From: Papaver somniferum
Lineage: Eukaryota; Streptophyta; Magnoliopsida; Ranunculales; Papaveraceae
Direction: 5' to 3'
Assembly: GCF_003573695.1 (NCBI RefSeq)
Contig: NC_039362.1
Coordinates: 6,486,088-6,550,087 of the forward strand
Length of the DNA stretch: 64,000 nucleotides
Below the pieces are notes generated by a model. The model had not been told where the DNA came from, made no database searches, and was given only the letters and a program-made list of their open reading frames with translations. Position 1 is the first letter of the stretch; every line of letters begins with the position of its first letter. The translations under genes and the position numbers were made by a program. Shown here one piece after another: positions 1-11,628 of the stretch.

Positions 1-529
1 GCTAAGTCTCGAACTAGGACAGTTACGTGTAGTTGAGCTCCATACTCCACGACGATCATCTTACGAAGACAAAGAACTACTCAAGGAACCAGTGGAACTT
101 CATCCGACTAAAAGTTATGTGGAGACTTGAACTTATCTATCAATCAAAATTTTACCTCTCTATCTCCTACTCTTGAGATAAAGTCGTATAAGTATGATAG
201 TTTTCATACATGCACATTTGTTATTTCGAGCTGAGTTTACTCGCCTATCTTTTTCTCGAAATATGTGTTGGTAAGCTTTCACTTTAACCACTTTTCATCT
301 TAATCCGTGACGAAAGTCATGATGATGTTTCAATCTTGAAAATAGCTTTGATGACGATAGTGGTGAATAACGACTGTTATAACATTATAGAAGAATGTTT
401 CAATGATTGAAATGTAGAGTTGAGATTACGTAACCATCTATGGGTATAAGCATATATAGTGTGTTCGAACATTAGTGTATAAATCCATGTGCCGGAAACC
501 AAGTTTGTGCATATGTGTGCATACGGTAT

Positions 530-760
530 TGGTGAAGGAGATAGGTTGGGTACGCGTACCCCCAAGCGTACTGGCGGAAGTTTTCTAACCGAAAATTTCT
601 TCTGAGTTTGTAGTTTGCAAACTGTTAAACCAATAATCTTAGGTACACGTACCCGTACGCGTACTCACGGAAGTTTTCGAGCCGAAATTTTTTGTTGAGT
701 TTGTAAACTCAAATCCGGTAGCCAAGGTACCTGTATGCGTACCCAACCTGGTTATATTTC
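530..760. repeat. Degenerate repeats built on a GTACGCGTACC core
   Basis: Three imperfect copies of a module are spaced at roughly 100 bp. Each has a near-palindromic core (GGGTACGCGTACCC and variants such as GTACACGTACCCG), followed by GGAAGTTTTC, a CCGAAA block and a GAGTTTGTA block. The ordered repetition of several sub-blocks shows a duplicated module rather than chance. The function is unknown. Confidence 0.5.
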
Positions 761-2044
761 TCAATTCGGAGTTCATGAACTTAAACAATAAATCAATAAG
801 GAATGCAATCTTTGCAAACCGTGGCTATATTGGTCATGAATTGATTCAAGTGAATCAAACCGATTTTGTTTCAATTATGTCTATGCATAAATACCTAAGC
901 AATTGAAAAAATCTTCAACTAGTTCTTTTGAAGTCATTTGAACTAGTTGTAAAGAAGATGAATACAGTTAATATGAAAGTGCTCATATGGCTAACCATTG
1001 GTTAACTATATGTGAACCAACTAAGTGTACACGTTTAGGTACGGTTACTCAAACCTAAATGAAATACATTTCATTTGTGTGTGACAAGCTAAGTTTCGAT
1101 CTAACGGTTGAAAGATATTAGCTTGGTTAAATCAGGTTTTTCATCCAACGGTGAATATTGAATGCTTTGTTACCAAGGTAACTTAGATTGCAAACCATGA
1201 TTTGAAAACTATATAAAGGGGAACTCTAGAAACTGGAAAAACTAATCCCCACACTTCATGTGTGATACTAGTTGGTTTTGTTAGAGCCAGTTCTGTTAGA
1301 GCATTGCTCGGTTGAATCCACCAAGCGTTGGTATGTCAAGTTTGGTTGTCATATTTTAGTGAATCAAAAATTATTTAAAGAGTCGCTTGATTATATACTA
1401 GAGTCAACTTCGTATAGGTTAGCTTGAAAGTATTAGGATTTGAAGACTTACAAGTATTACATGAAGACTTGAAGATTGCGAAGAATTATGGAGCTACAAC
1501 AACAACAATCATCCTTCCTCTTGAGGTTAGTAATATTTGACTTGAACTGTTTCATTCCCTAACCTATCTTTCAAGTCGTGCATATTGAAAACGAAACTGC
1601 GAAGATGTGTATGAAACTATAAACAGACATAGTATTAAGGAATAAAATACGAGGTTTATTTCTTAACCATTAAACTTTGCATATAAGACATCGACATAAT
1701 CGTATGAATTTTATTGTGATTATGTATGGGTATGAGTGAAGATTTCATCCTAGGAAACAATGTTTTTACATTCGTTTAAAAGAATTAAATTCACAAACTT
1801 GTTAGTGGATCGAAAGGGAAATACCTAGGCTTATTGGTAATGCTATTCATTGCAAATCTACTTTGAACTATCAATATGTGTGATGCGTATAACGGTCATA
1901 AACTTGTTTATGTTCTTGGTAAAACTATTCATAGAGGCCTGACTTAAGTTATTGGTATAACTTTTATTAGTAGAACCGATCTTAAGCAATCACTCAAGAT
2001 GGTATGATCGATGCCTTGTAAATAACAACTTTTTACTAGTGAAA

Positions 2045-2262
2045 GGGGAACCGATCCTAGTGAGAGGTGCAGTAAATTTATAAGAGGGGAATCAATCCTT
2101 GTAAGAGGTGAAACAAGTTTTTAGTGTGAAGGGAACCGATCCTATGAATATGTACAACAAGTTCTTAGAATATGGGGGAACCGATCCTATTCACATGTGC
2201 ACCAAATTACGAGTAGTTACCATAAGTATGTGGGGAACCGATCCTAGTACCTAGTCAACCGA
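2045..2262. repeat. Array of GGGGAACCGATCCTA motifs
   Basis: Five copies of GGGGAACCGATCCTA or close variants (one reads GGGGAATCAATCCTT) occur at spacings of about 40 to 60 bp. The spacers are less conserved and include AGAGGTGCAG, AGAGGTGAAAC and TGTGCACC. No ORF runs through the array. It ends about 35 bp before the LTR element. Confidence 0.6.
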
Positions 2263-2298
2263 GTTTTGGTAACTAGTGTGACTATGCACATTACTCAC

Positions 2299-3772
2299 TG
2301 ATGTAGTTTTGAAAGTGGTAGTAAATTTCGTTCAACTCGGACTTGTTGAAATTAGTTTAAGATTTAAAAATAAAATAAAGAAAATATATTCACAAAGTTG
2401 TCACAAGGTCGAGAGAACTGGGACTCGGGATTCACCATTAATCACAATCACTTGATTCAAATAATGACTCAAAACAATTCTAGCTCTTTTATAGACTCTA
2501 TTTCTTTGCCAAAGGTAGATTTTGTAAAATATTAATTGTAAATCACAAGCATGATGCATCAAACCTCTAAGTCTAAGCATACGACATCAAACGAAATCAC
2601 AAATAATTAGTAAAAATCATAAATCAATTTAAAACAAGTGCAAAAGTCATGAAGAATCAATTATAATTACCAAACAATTGTGAAATAAATCTTCCTCCGT
2701 CGTCCCAGTGATGGGGTTTGGCTCATGATGTTGTACAAACTCTAAAAAGATAGAAACATGACTCAAAGAGTGTTTAAAGATGAAAGTACAAGTCAAATCA
2801 CTAAAACAGATCAGCTGCAACGTTTATATGCGTTGCAATCGACTGTTACTAACGTTACAGAAGTTTTAGGACTGCTGGGAACGACCCTCTGTGCGTCGTT
2901 GATAAACAACACTTCTCTGCGACAGATGTGTGTGCGTCAATGTTCTTCGTGTTCTTCCCCTACACCAGCATAACTGAATGTATGTAATTTCAATTTTGAG
3001 CTTTCTGTGGTTATCTAAACTACCCCAAACTGTTCGACCTTCTCCCTTGAACTCCCAGCAACTTATATATAGCCAACAGAGTGATTTAATCTCCCCAAAA
3101 CTCCTCAAAATCTCTTCTTTCCTTCCTTGGAAGTTACGGCAATAATCTCTTCTCTAAATCGTTTCACGCGTTTTTGAGCTTTCCCGATTGTCTCAATCTC
3201 TTACTTACATAGATATGTATCTTTGGAAAGAGTTTTAGGTCTTTAGTCTCTCTAGAACTTCTAAAAATAAGCTTAATAAGGTCCGTGTAAAAATACTTTC
3301 CATGTTTAGCTCCAACTCGGTTTCTAGCCAATTTGGGTGCAATTCAAAGACTTCAACAGGCCTGTTTAGGCCTAGGGAGTAAACCCAATCAATTTCAGCC
3401 ATTGAATCGCTCTGGAACTCGATCGAATCATCACCCAAAAATCATGCAAACGTGATGAACATTTTCCCGCCAATTTTTTTATTTGAATTTGGGAAGAAAG
3501 TGACCTCCCCATTATCTGTGGCTGGTCTCCCTTTAAAAAATGCCTGGAAATGGGTCACCCCTTAGTAATTAGGTTACCCCTTATCCAAAGTGAGAGTTCG
3601 TATAGTAATTTTCTCCCACGAGCGCAAAAACCACTTTTCGAGCCAATTTCGCCGCAAAAGCTTATCTCTTCAAAAATACCTACAGGGACATAAAAAGCCA
3701 TAATAAATATAAAATATAGCGCTAATAATATATACAATTGAGATTATATAAGACACAAAAATGTGCCTATCA
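2299..3772 (-). repeat. 3' LTR of the minus-strand element
   Basis: A long terminal repeat of 1474 bp with TG...CA ends on the plus strand. It matches 7179-8479 closely, apart from a segment around 3335-3475 that the partner lacks. Seen directly: the shared start TGATGTAGTTTTGAAAGTGG, the shared end ATGTGCCTATCA, and the TSD CTCAC immediately outside. Confidence 0.85.
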
Positions 3773-3792
3773 AATACCCCCAAACTTATTAT
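3773..3792 (-). other. Polypurine tract of the minus-strand element
   Basis: Read on the minus strand, AAGTTTGGGGGTATT directly precedes the LTR start TGATAGGCAC. A G-rich tract abutting the 3' LTR is the expected primer for plus-strand synthesis and fixes the orientation of the element. Confidence 0.6.
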
Positions 3793-5010
3793 TTGCTAGT
3801 CCTCGACCAAATCAAATAGAAAATAAAATCCTAACTCACTAACGCAGGCATCGTCAATTGCATTTAGCGTATGCAATAAGCCTTTAAACCCTTAGGTGGC
3901 CCTAGTGGCCGATTTATAGTCTCGGGAGGGCTTACCATAGGTATACCCACAAAAACTTTATACTCCAGACCCTAACTATCTACGCATAACCTTGGAAGGC
4001 ACTAAAGAATCTCCTTGGTTGGCATACTTATTGACTACAAGAGGAAGTACCCTGATGCGAAATTCCAATTGTTGTACACGAGTTTGCACTCAAGCATACT
4101 AAAATTCATATATAAGTGACAGAGCTCTACTCAGATAGTCGCACTATGGACATCAATATCCGGAGTCAACAAATCACATGGATAGATTAAGAGATGGATA
4201 TAGAAAAATATAGATGGTTTTGATGTTTTACTAGGTGAACGGTGTTTCCCATATCTATCTGAAGGCACTACTAGGATGAACCTATCTTAATGGACTGAGA
4301 TACCGGTCTAACTAATATCAACACAACTGGCATATATAAGGGAACCAGATGGTGATAATCCTAACTCTAGGTCAACACAACTGGCATATACAAGGGTACC
4401 AGTGGTCGACTTTATTGAATTTATTCCAGTTGGTCTGATGGTCTGGTCTCATTTTTTTTCTTTTTCATAACAATAATTTTTTTTTTTGGCATCTCAATCA
4501 CTCTATTTCACCCTAGCAAAGGTAAAAACTTGAATCGTGTGCCCCACCAAATCACTTAGAAACATATTTAAAAGAAAAATATAAAAGAAGTGAAAAGGAC
4601 TCAACGAGATAAGGTGAAACTATCATGTTATTTCTAACACCTGAGCTCTGTGCTTTTATGAATAGACTCTTTTAGATGTTGCCATCTAATCAGATTGGTT
4701 CCTCAACTCCTACAATCAAAATGCTTCCATCCACTTAGATTGGTTAGTGCGATCATTAATAGGCATAAATTTCTAGGCTCTGGAGTTTATTTATTCATAC
4801 TGCAACTAAAAAGTTTCTCCCATACCCCCAAACTTAAATCTAACATTGTCCTCAATGTTCTAAAAATAAAATTAAAGCATGAACAAGGAGAAACTGTTAC
4901 CATTTGAAGCAAAAGAGTTAAGGAAAGATATTACTGTGTCGCATGAATGTTGGGTGACTTCCCAAGAAGTGATAAGTTTAAAGTCTTCATCCAGACTACG
5001 AAATGATTAG

Positions 5011-5388
5011 TCACCTCATAGAATCATAAAGTAATAGCCGAAATTTCTGTGGGTCCTCAAAACCAAATAAAGCTACCACAAATGAAAGGAATCTGCAACC
5101 TGCCAAGAGAATAAACAAATAAAGCGCACTCTTGTCTAGTTTCCTGTTGAACACAACTACATCTAGCTGTGGTTCAGGTTCAGGTTCTATAACCGGGTCC
5201 AAATAAAATATTTTCATGGGTTGGATTTCCTCGTAGCTAAGATCCGATTCAGGTAGTAGAGTTTGGCAATACTCAGGTAAAAACTTAGAAGCACATAATA
5301 ATAACCTAAATAACTGCGGATCCTTAGAGTCAATTAGGTTTGACTCACATAATTGACCATGATGAAAGTGGTGGTCATTCTTAAACAA
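5011..5388 (-). pseudogene. Detached C-terminal part of the element's ORF
   Basis: An open frame of about 125 codons without a proper ATG, on the same strand as and just downstream of the 5571-6617 ORF. It includes an acidic stretch (EPEPEPQL) and a hydrophobic segment of about 17 residues (FILLAGCRFLSFVVALF) that could span a membrane, followed by FEDPQKFRLLLYDSMR. The pattern DPQ-FRLLL occurs twice, near both ends, hinting at an internal duplication. The likeliest reading is that this is the tail of the upstream ORF, cut off by stops or frameshifts. I do not recognise a named domain. Confidence 0.4.
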
Positions 5389-5570
5389 ATGTTCGATTCT
5401 AATCTCCCAAAGTACTTAGCTTTAGTCTCAAAACTAAATAATTGACGCATCTGAAACTTATACGTTCCCACAATTGGTTAAAAAATATTTGGTGGGAAAA
5501 CAAAGTCAATTTGGGTATCGTAGCCTGGATAAACCACATCAACCAGAGGATGGGTTTCTAATAACTGAAC

Positions 5571-6617
5571 TTATTTATGGACATCACTAGGTTCAGGAAA
5601 ACGTGTATGAAGATAATCTTTTAAAATGGCTGAGGCACATATGTCAAGTCCCAAGTGAGGGACCTTTCTAAGAGTTAATGTACATGGAGAATGATAATCA
5701 CCCTCAAACTTAGAGATTTCAGTGTCTCTAGAAAGACTAGTCACAACTTCCCTAATTTCTAGGTCATCAGATTCTTGAAAATGGTTGGTTGATTCTTCTA
5801 AGTCTGGTACATCCTCACTCATCTCAACGAGTTCATTTTCTTTGTCTAAGACTAATGTTTCTAAATCGCTAGACTCTAAAACAATATTCTCAAAAGAAAC
5901 TCGTTCCTCTAAACCATTATTAGCTTCGTAATCAAAAGGAAATACTACATCGTCGAAAACGGTGGTATCTCTAGTCAAATCCTCGTCCTTTTGAATAGGT
6001 GAATAATTATTAAAATTATTTGGATTTGAACTACAAATAATATTATCATTGTAAAGCTCAATTGGAGTAACAAATTCCTGACCACTATGCCTATATGTGT
6101 CTGATTCTTCATCAACGCTGTCCTCATTATAATCGTTATAATAATATGAAAATGGTCGAACCTCATCTAAAAAAGTAGTGTTACCAATTCTAACCTCGTC
6201 ATCTTGATTATGTGAATAACTATCTTCATTTTCAAAGGTACTATTGAAAACACTAAGATTATTTCGAGCAAAACTTTTCTGGGCTTCTAAAAGATTCTGA
6301 ATCGACTCACATGACTTCCTGACTGAATCTAGGAAAGAAATTTCACTTGTTGCATTGCCTTCGTTCATAACCAAGTTATTCATTGCTGCGAACTTACATG
6401 CTGACTCAGCTAACTTACGTGTTGCCTCTATTAGAGAGGAATTTTGCTCGTACGACCGGTTGGCGTGTGGATAGTAATTGGTCTCACCATGGTATGGACC
6501 ATAACCTTCAAAAGTTTGATGTGCCCAACCACTATTCACACTATGGTCAAAGTAATTTTCATTTTGGAATTCAGTCGGGTATTCGTTGTATTGGCTATTG
6601 TAATACCAGTTCGACAT
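5571..6617 (-). CDS. Gag-position acidic protein of the LTR element
   Basis: The frame is open from about 6704, but the first ATG is at 6617, giving 348 residues starting MSNWYYNSQYNEYP. The N-terminus is rich in Tyr, Asn and Gln. A central helical stretch (LIEATRKLAESACKFAAM) is followed by a long Asp/Glu-rich region with several repeated EDE or DLE patterns. There is no zinc knuckle and no recognisable capsid motif. Its place, next to the primer-binding side of the interior, is that of gag. Single-ORF gypsy relatives that keep a gag-like protein and lack pol are known in plants, and this fits that description by position rather than by motif. It lies entirely inside the LTR pair and is not a host gene. 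Function unknown. Confidence 0.55.
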   Translation of the reverse strand: MSNWYYNSQYNEYPTEFQNENYFDHSVNSGWAHQTFEGYGPYHGETNYYPHANRSYEQNSSLIEATRKLAESACKFAAMNNLVMNEGNATSEISFLDSVRKSCESIQNLLEAQKSFARNNLSVFNSTFENEDSYSHNQDDEVRIGNTTFLDEVRPFSYYYNDYNEDSVDEESDTYRHSGQEFVTPIELYNDNIICSSNPNNFNNYSPIQKDEDLTRDTTVFDDVVFPFDYEANNGLEERVSFENIVLESSDLETLVLDKENELVEMSEDVPDLEESTNHFQESDDLEIREVVTSLSRDTEISKFEGDYHSPCTLTLRKVPHLGLDICASAILKDYLHTRFPEPSDVHK

Positions 6618-7156
6618 TCTATCGCAGGGGTGTGATTTGTCACACAAAATAAAACCCAATGACAGAGGATTCGTGGGTGGATAACGTCTTACCTCCCGTA
6701 CCAAACGGGCGATGAACCGTTGAAGTTGACTCAGGCCACCGACTCATATGTCAGTTTACGAACCCGAGGGGCTGAGACGATATCGTAATCGTTGGCCTTC
6801 CCTGCAAACAGTTTTTATTTAATCTTTAACCCTTCCTTAGGGTTTTAAAAATAATGTCCAGTCCAAAAAGTGTCCAAAAATAAAAAGAAAAATTACAAAA
6901 AAATGAAACCCTATTTACAATTTCCAAAAAAAATAAATAAAAAAATAAAAAGAAAATTGTCTTCTTTTCCGTTCTTTTTGCTTTGTGTCTTGTTTTAATC
7001 CCCAAAATCTTTTAGTCTCCAATTTCTTTTTGATTCAAAACCTGCAATAAATAGACAAATACCCAAGAACGTAAAATAGAACAAGATAATAAAACAAAAC
7101 TAAAAATAAAAACAAAACCTAAAAAAAAAATCTCAAACCCTAACCTAAAAATAAAT

Positions 7157-7178
7157 CCGCGTCGGCGGCGCCAAAAAT
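7157..7178 (-). other. Primer-binding region of the minus-strand element
   Basis: On the minus strand the LTR end is followed by ATTTTTGGCGCCGCCGACGC. The TGGCGCCG core is the usual plant Ty3-gypsy primer-binding form. It supports both the orientation of the element and its assignment to a gypsy-type helper. Confidence 0.55.
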
Positions 7179-8479
7179 TGATGTAGTTTTGAAAGTGGTA
7201 GTAAAGTTCGTTCAACTCGGACTTGTTGAAATTGGTTTAAGATTTAAAAATAAAATAAAGAAAATATATTCACAAAGTTTCACAAGGTCGAGAGAACTGG
7301 GACTCGAGATTCACCATTAATCACAATCACTTGATTCAAATAATGACTCAAAACAATTCTAGCTCTTTTATAGACTCTATTTCTTTGCCAAAGGTAGATT
7401 TTGTAAAACATTAATTGTAAATCACAAGCATGACACATCAAAGCTCTAAGTTTAAGCATACGACATCAAACGAAATCACAAATAATTAGTAAAAATCATA
7501 AATCAATTTAAAACAAGTGCAAAAGTCATGAAGAATCAATTATAATTACCAAACAATTGTGAAATAAAGCTTCCTCCTTCGTCCCAGTGATAGGGTTTAG
7601 CTCATGATGTTGTACAAACTCTCAAAAGATAGAAACATGGCTCAAAAAGTGTTTAGAGATGAAAGTACAAGTCAAATCACTAAAACAGATCAACTGCAAC
7701 ATTTATATGCGTTGCAATCGACTGTTACTAACGTTACAGAAGTTTTAAGACTGCTGGGAACGACCCTCTGTGCGTCGCTGATAAACAGCACTTCTCTGCG
7801 ACAGATGCGTGTGCGTCAATGTTCTTCGTGTTCTTCCCCTGCCCCAGCAGAACGGAATGTCTGTAATTTCAGTTTTGAGCTTTCTGTGGTTATCTAAACT
7901 ACCCCAAACTGTTCGACCTTCTCTCTTGAACTCCCAGCAACTTATATATAGCCAACATAGCGATTTAATCTCCCTAAAACTCCTTGAAATCTCTTTTTTC
8001 CTTCCTTGGCAGTTACAACAATAATCTCTTCTCTAAATCGTTCCACACGTTTCTGAGCTTTCCCGATTGTCTCAAACTCTTCCTTACATAGATATGTATC
8101 TTTAGAAAGAGTTTTAGGTCTTTAGTCTCTCTAGAACTTCTAAAAATAAGCTCAATAAGGTCCGTGTAAAAATACTTTCCCTGTTTAGCTCCAACTCGGT
8201 TTCTAGCCAATTTGGGAAGAAAGTGACCTCCCCCTTATCTGTGGCTGGTCTCCCTTTAGCAGATGGCTGGAAATGGGTCACCCCTTAGTAATTAGGTTAC
8301 CCCTTATCCAAAGTGAGAGTCCGTATACGCACTAAAACCACTTTTCGGACCAATTTCGCCGCAAAAGCTTATTTCTCCAAAAATACCTACAGGGACATAA
8401 AAAGCCATGATAAATATAAAATCTAGCATTAATAATATATACAATTGAGATTATATAATACACAAAAATGTGCCTATCA
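7179..8479 (-). repeat. 5' LTR of the minus-strand element
   Basis: A 1301-bp direct repeat of 2299-3772, with the same TG...CA termini on the plus strand. The TSD CTCAC follows at 8480-8484. It lacks the internal segment seen in the other LTR and differs by scattered substitutions. Confidence 0.85.
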
Positions 8480-8484
8480 CTCAC

Positions 8485-9204
8485 ATGGAGGTAGAACCGA
8501 AACTTGTTTTGTTAAAACCGTGAAACCCATGTTTGGTGATTCGATAAGATAATCAATCACATAGTTCTTTTGAATGTGCGTGTGCCGTTCACATGCGTGG
8601 TATAATGTTTCATCTTACACCGTATATGCCTAAGGTAATATCTGTAACCTTCATTCTAGTCTCGAGATTCATCTCAATAATAGAACCCTAGATTTTATTC
8701 CTACACCATATTTTTTTCATCTCTTTCTCTATCTGTTTAACTCCGCCTCTTCGTCCCTCTTCCTCTCTCTCGATCTCTCTACACAGTGAGGAGATACAGT
8801 ATTCAAAATCCTGAAAAAAACAAGATCGAAGGAATCTCAGTTCTCTTATTCTTCTTCTTCTTTTTCCTTATTCTTCTTATGTTCTTTGTTTTTATTCTTC
8901 TCAGAATGAGAAATTTTTCATATCAATTAAGAAGAAATCTAGGGTTTCAATCGAAGAACGAGAAGATTCGGATGAGGTTTGAATGGATCTGAAATTCAAA
9001 ATGGGTTTGATCCAAATGAGGTTTTCAGTTTTATGGATTGTGAAATGAAGTTGAGGATCTGAAATTGGGGTTCTCGTGGTGCTGCTGGTGTGAACAGTTA
9101 GAGAAATTAGAAGATTGAAATGGGTTGAACAGGTTGAAGGTTTCTGTTGAAGATGAATGACTAGATGTATGCTTTGTTTTGATTTTTTCCAAAACAAGAG
9201 AGAA
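8485..9204. other. Continuation of older repeat, then pyrimidine-rich leader
   Basis: 8485-8650 continues the repeat interrupted at 2298 (GTAGAACCGAAACTTG echoes the GAACCGATCC motif). From about 8700 the sequence becomes pyrimidine-rich (CTCTTTCTCT-like), then resembles a plant 5' leader, with AGGGTTTC and GATTCGG blocks, before the ATG at 9205. No confident exon is seen before that ATG. Confidence 0.35.
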
Positions 9205-9620
9205 ATGGATTTTAAAAGAGGAGATAGAGTAGAAGTATCTTCAAAAGAAGAGGGTTTTGTTGGTTCATACTACTCAGCAACAATCTTAGCGAAACTAGCA
9301 CCAACAAATTAGCTGTGGGTTGAGTATGAAACGTTATGTCAAGAAGAAGATGAAACGAAGCTGTGGAGAGAAATAGTTGATGTAAAGAATGTAAGGACTT
9401 TTCTGCCTGAGATTAACTTATACGAGTATTCACTTCTTGATAAGGTTGATGTTTATGATAATGATGCGTGGTGGATTGGGAGAATTAGTGTTGTTCTTGA
9501 TGATTCTATGTATTATGTCTATTTTGAAAATTCTAGGGATGAAATTGCTTACCCTGTTGATAAACTGAGGATTCATCAGGAGTTCGATAATGGGAAATGG
9601 TCTGTTACTAATCACAAATG
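9205..9620 (+). pseudogene. Agenet/Tudor-domain (DUF724-like) exon with an in-frame stop
   Basis: The frame opens with ATG and reads MDFKRGDRVEVSSKEEGFVG, then GSYYSATILAKL, LWVEYETL, VDVYDNDAWWIGRI and DKLRIHQEF. This is the standard layout of two plant agenet modules, as in DUF724 proteins. Such proteins are nuclear and are thought to read chromatin or act in transport. Seen directly: one stop (TAG at 9310-9312) breaks the frame after APTN, and the exon ends at a GT donor (CACAAATG then GTGAGT). The downstream sequence is from other genes, so this is a captured or truncated first exon rather than a working gene. Confidence 0.7.
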
Positions 9621-10427
9621 GTGAGTCTCATTTCTTCTTCTTTTCTATTTTCATATCAATTTTGTCTTCTAGGTTTTCATTTTTAGATTTGTGATTTGTA
9701 TTTTTGCTAATTTGTTTGGTCTTTCATGGGTTTCTTTGCCTCCTGTTATGTTCGTTAATAGATCATGAAATTTGGGTTTTTTGTTCTGTAATCTAAATGG
9801 TAATCTCCAGGTTCCTGGATGATAAAACAGGTCCTCATTGATAAGGATTTTGGCCCTAAATCTCAAATTTGTACCCCTTTTTGGAAACCCTTTTCAAGAT
9901 TTTCAATGTTAGACTAGTTATATATGTATATTATGATCTTATGGTCTAATTCTGTAATGGGTTTGTTCCCATGTTGAAAATTGAACAGTAGATTCATAGT
10001 TTTTCTATGTCATAAAGTCTTAATGATGTGTATTTGTATCAATTTCTGCAAACAAACTTCAATTTTTAACTGGATTCATAGTTTTTCTATGTTTGTCTCA
10101 TTGTTTAGAAGTTATAGTCCCTAACTTATGTTTACTTGGATCAATTTCGGCAACCAAACTGCAAATTTGTTTACTTCTTTCTTGATTTTCAAATCTGATG
10201 CAATGGTACTCGAATTGTGTTTCAGGTCTTGAATCCACATTGCTGATGGTAGTGTTTATGGTGCTGACTCTATAATCTTGTGTTGGTATTTTTAATCGCC
10301 ACTCTGGTGACGGGTTCTAGGGCTGACGAACAAGTACTATCACCTCTCCTCTTAATAATCTGTTACTTCTAAGTTGTTGCAATTTCGTATGTATTAACAT
10401 AGCCCGATGTCGTTGGATATCCTACAG

Positions 10428-11040
10428 ACAATGGACCAATTGATCGTGACTGGAGACAGTGACCAAATCTTGCAGAAAGCTATTCAGCAACACGGGCGAG
10501 GCCAGGTCTGTTTAATTGTGCCTATCTTCTGTTATGTATTTTTGTAATGAAAATTCTTTGCAGTTTTAAGATAGAATATCCCACTGTTTGCAGGTAATGG
10601 ACACCCTGGCAGAAATTCAGGAACGTCATGGGGCTGTTAGAGACGTCGAGAGTAAGCTTCTTGAGTTGCAGCAGGTATTGCTTCTCTTTCCCATTAGATA
10701 TCAGACAATGGTACAACGACTACAGTTATCTATTTCTTCAGTTGCTGCTGGTGGGTTGGACAATTTACAGTTTGTGCATATTCATTTGTAGATTTTCATG
10801 GACATGGCAGTGTTGGTGGAGTCACAAGGTGACATGCTGGACAACATAGAATCACAGGTATGTAAACCCTGAACACCAATAAAGATAAGTTTTTTAAGCA
10901 GCACGTAGATGTAGAAACGACCGATACTTGTTCTTACTACGTTTCAATATGGCTAGGTTTTAAGTGGTGTGGACCATGTTCAATCTGGAGCTGCTGCTCT
11001 TCAAAAAGAAAAGAAGCTTGAACGGAATTCTCGAAAATGG
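10428..11040 (+). pseudogene. Truncated plant syntaxin (SYP1 type), four exons
   Basis: Four exons in phase 0 (10428-10505, 10594-10674, 10792-10857, 10957-11040) read [60 protein letters not shown] and VLSGVDHVQSGAAALQKEKK, ending NSRKW. This is the C-terminal half of a plasma-membrane Qa-SNARE, including the SNARE motif with its central Gln region. All junctions are clean GT-AG. The N-terminal Habc domain is missing. The membrane anchor that should follow NSRKW is also missing, and the frame instead runs WILLKGLVNPSIEEL and stops. Without an anchor it could not work as a normal syntaxin. It sits between exon fragments of unrelated genes, which points to transposon capture of genomic DNA with its introns. 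Confidence 0.85.
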
Positions 11041-11380
11041 ATTCTATTGAAAGGCCTCGTGAATCCAAGTATTGAAGAACTTTGACGAATTTCTGCCTAC
11101 TTAGAAGGTATAAGTTTTAAAATATGTATTGATTTTAGGGTTTTATGTTAATTTCTGTTTTAGAGTTTGGAAATATGAACTGATTCTAGGGTTTGTTGTG
11201 TATTTGTTTTATGATTCTATAGGGTTTGTGTTGCTCATCGGAATTAGAACTTTGAAGATCGAATTACTCCATACTAGGATACCACAAATAAAAAGTTTGT
11301 GCTTGGATGTAAAGCCAGATGTGGCCTTAAAACAAAATTTGTGCTTGAATAAAAGTTTGTGTTTCTTTTTAGCTTTACAG

Positions 11381-11468
11381 GTTTGTTTTAACAAAATTTG
11401 TCAATGTACAACCTGAAGATTGGGATGACAAGGAGTACATGGATGATCCTGAAGATAAGAAGCCAGAG
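11381..11468 (+). pseudogene. Calreticulin P-domain exon fragment
   Basis: After an acceptor (CTTTACAG) the frame reads to [19 protein letters not shown] and ends at a GT donor. The pattern [14 protein letters not shown] is the proline-rich repeat of the calreticulin P domain, the lectin arm of this ER calcium-binding chaperone. Only one exon is present, with neither the N-terminal lectin core nor the acidic C-terminus. The introns on both sides show that it was copied from genomic DNA rather than from mRNA. Confidence 0.75.
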
Positions 11469-11628
11469 GTATTCACCCACCTTCAGACTTTATACTGATA
11501 AACATGTAAGTTGCAGGTTACAACACATAATTTCATGTGCATTTCAGGAATGTAGTCCTATAGTTGCTCCATCTTGTTACCATATGCATCACCCCAAGTG
11601 TTTTAATTCATCTTCTTTGTTCATACAG

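Larger units (their letters stand above)
1..2298. other. Repeat-derived non-coding DNA
   Basis: No convincing coding exon is visible. The stretch is AT-rich and holds two families of short degenerate repeats, listed separately. The same kind of sequence resumes after 8484, on the far side of the LTR element inserted at 2299, so this is an older repeat split by that insertion. It may be the LTR or leader of an older retroelement, but no RT, integrase or gag motif is present to prove it. Confidence 0.4.
2299..8479 (-). mobile_element. Non-autonomous LTR retrotransposon, minus strand
   Basis: Two direct repeats (2299-3772 and 7179-8479) start TGATGTAGTTTTG and end GTGCCTATCA on the plus strand. 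They are bounded by the 5-bp target-site duplication CTCAC at 2294-2298 and 8480-8484. Orientation is minus. Read that way, the right LTR is followed by a TTTTTGGCGCCG primer-binding region, and the left LTR is preceded by a purine-rich tract containing TTTGGGGG. The interior is 3.4 kb and encodes one acidic gag-position protein, with no protease, RT, RNase H or integrase motif. The element must therefore have moved with enzymes supplied in trans, and the primer site suggests a Ty3-gypsy helper. One LTR has lost about 130 to 170 bp relative to the other, so the insertion is not brand new. Confidence 0.85.
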
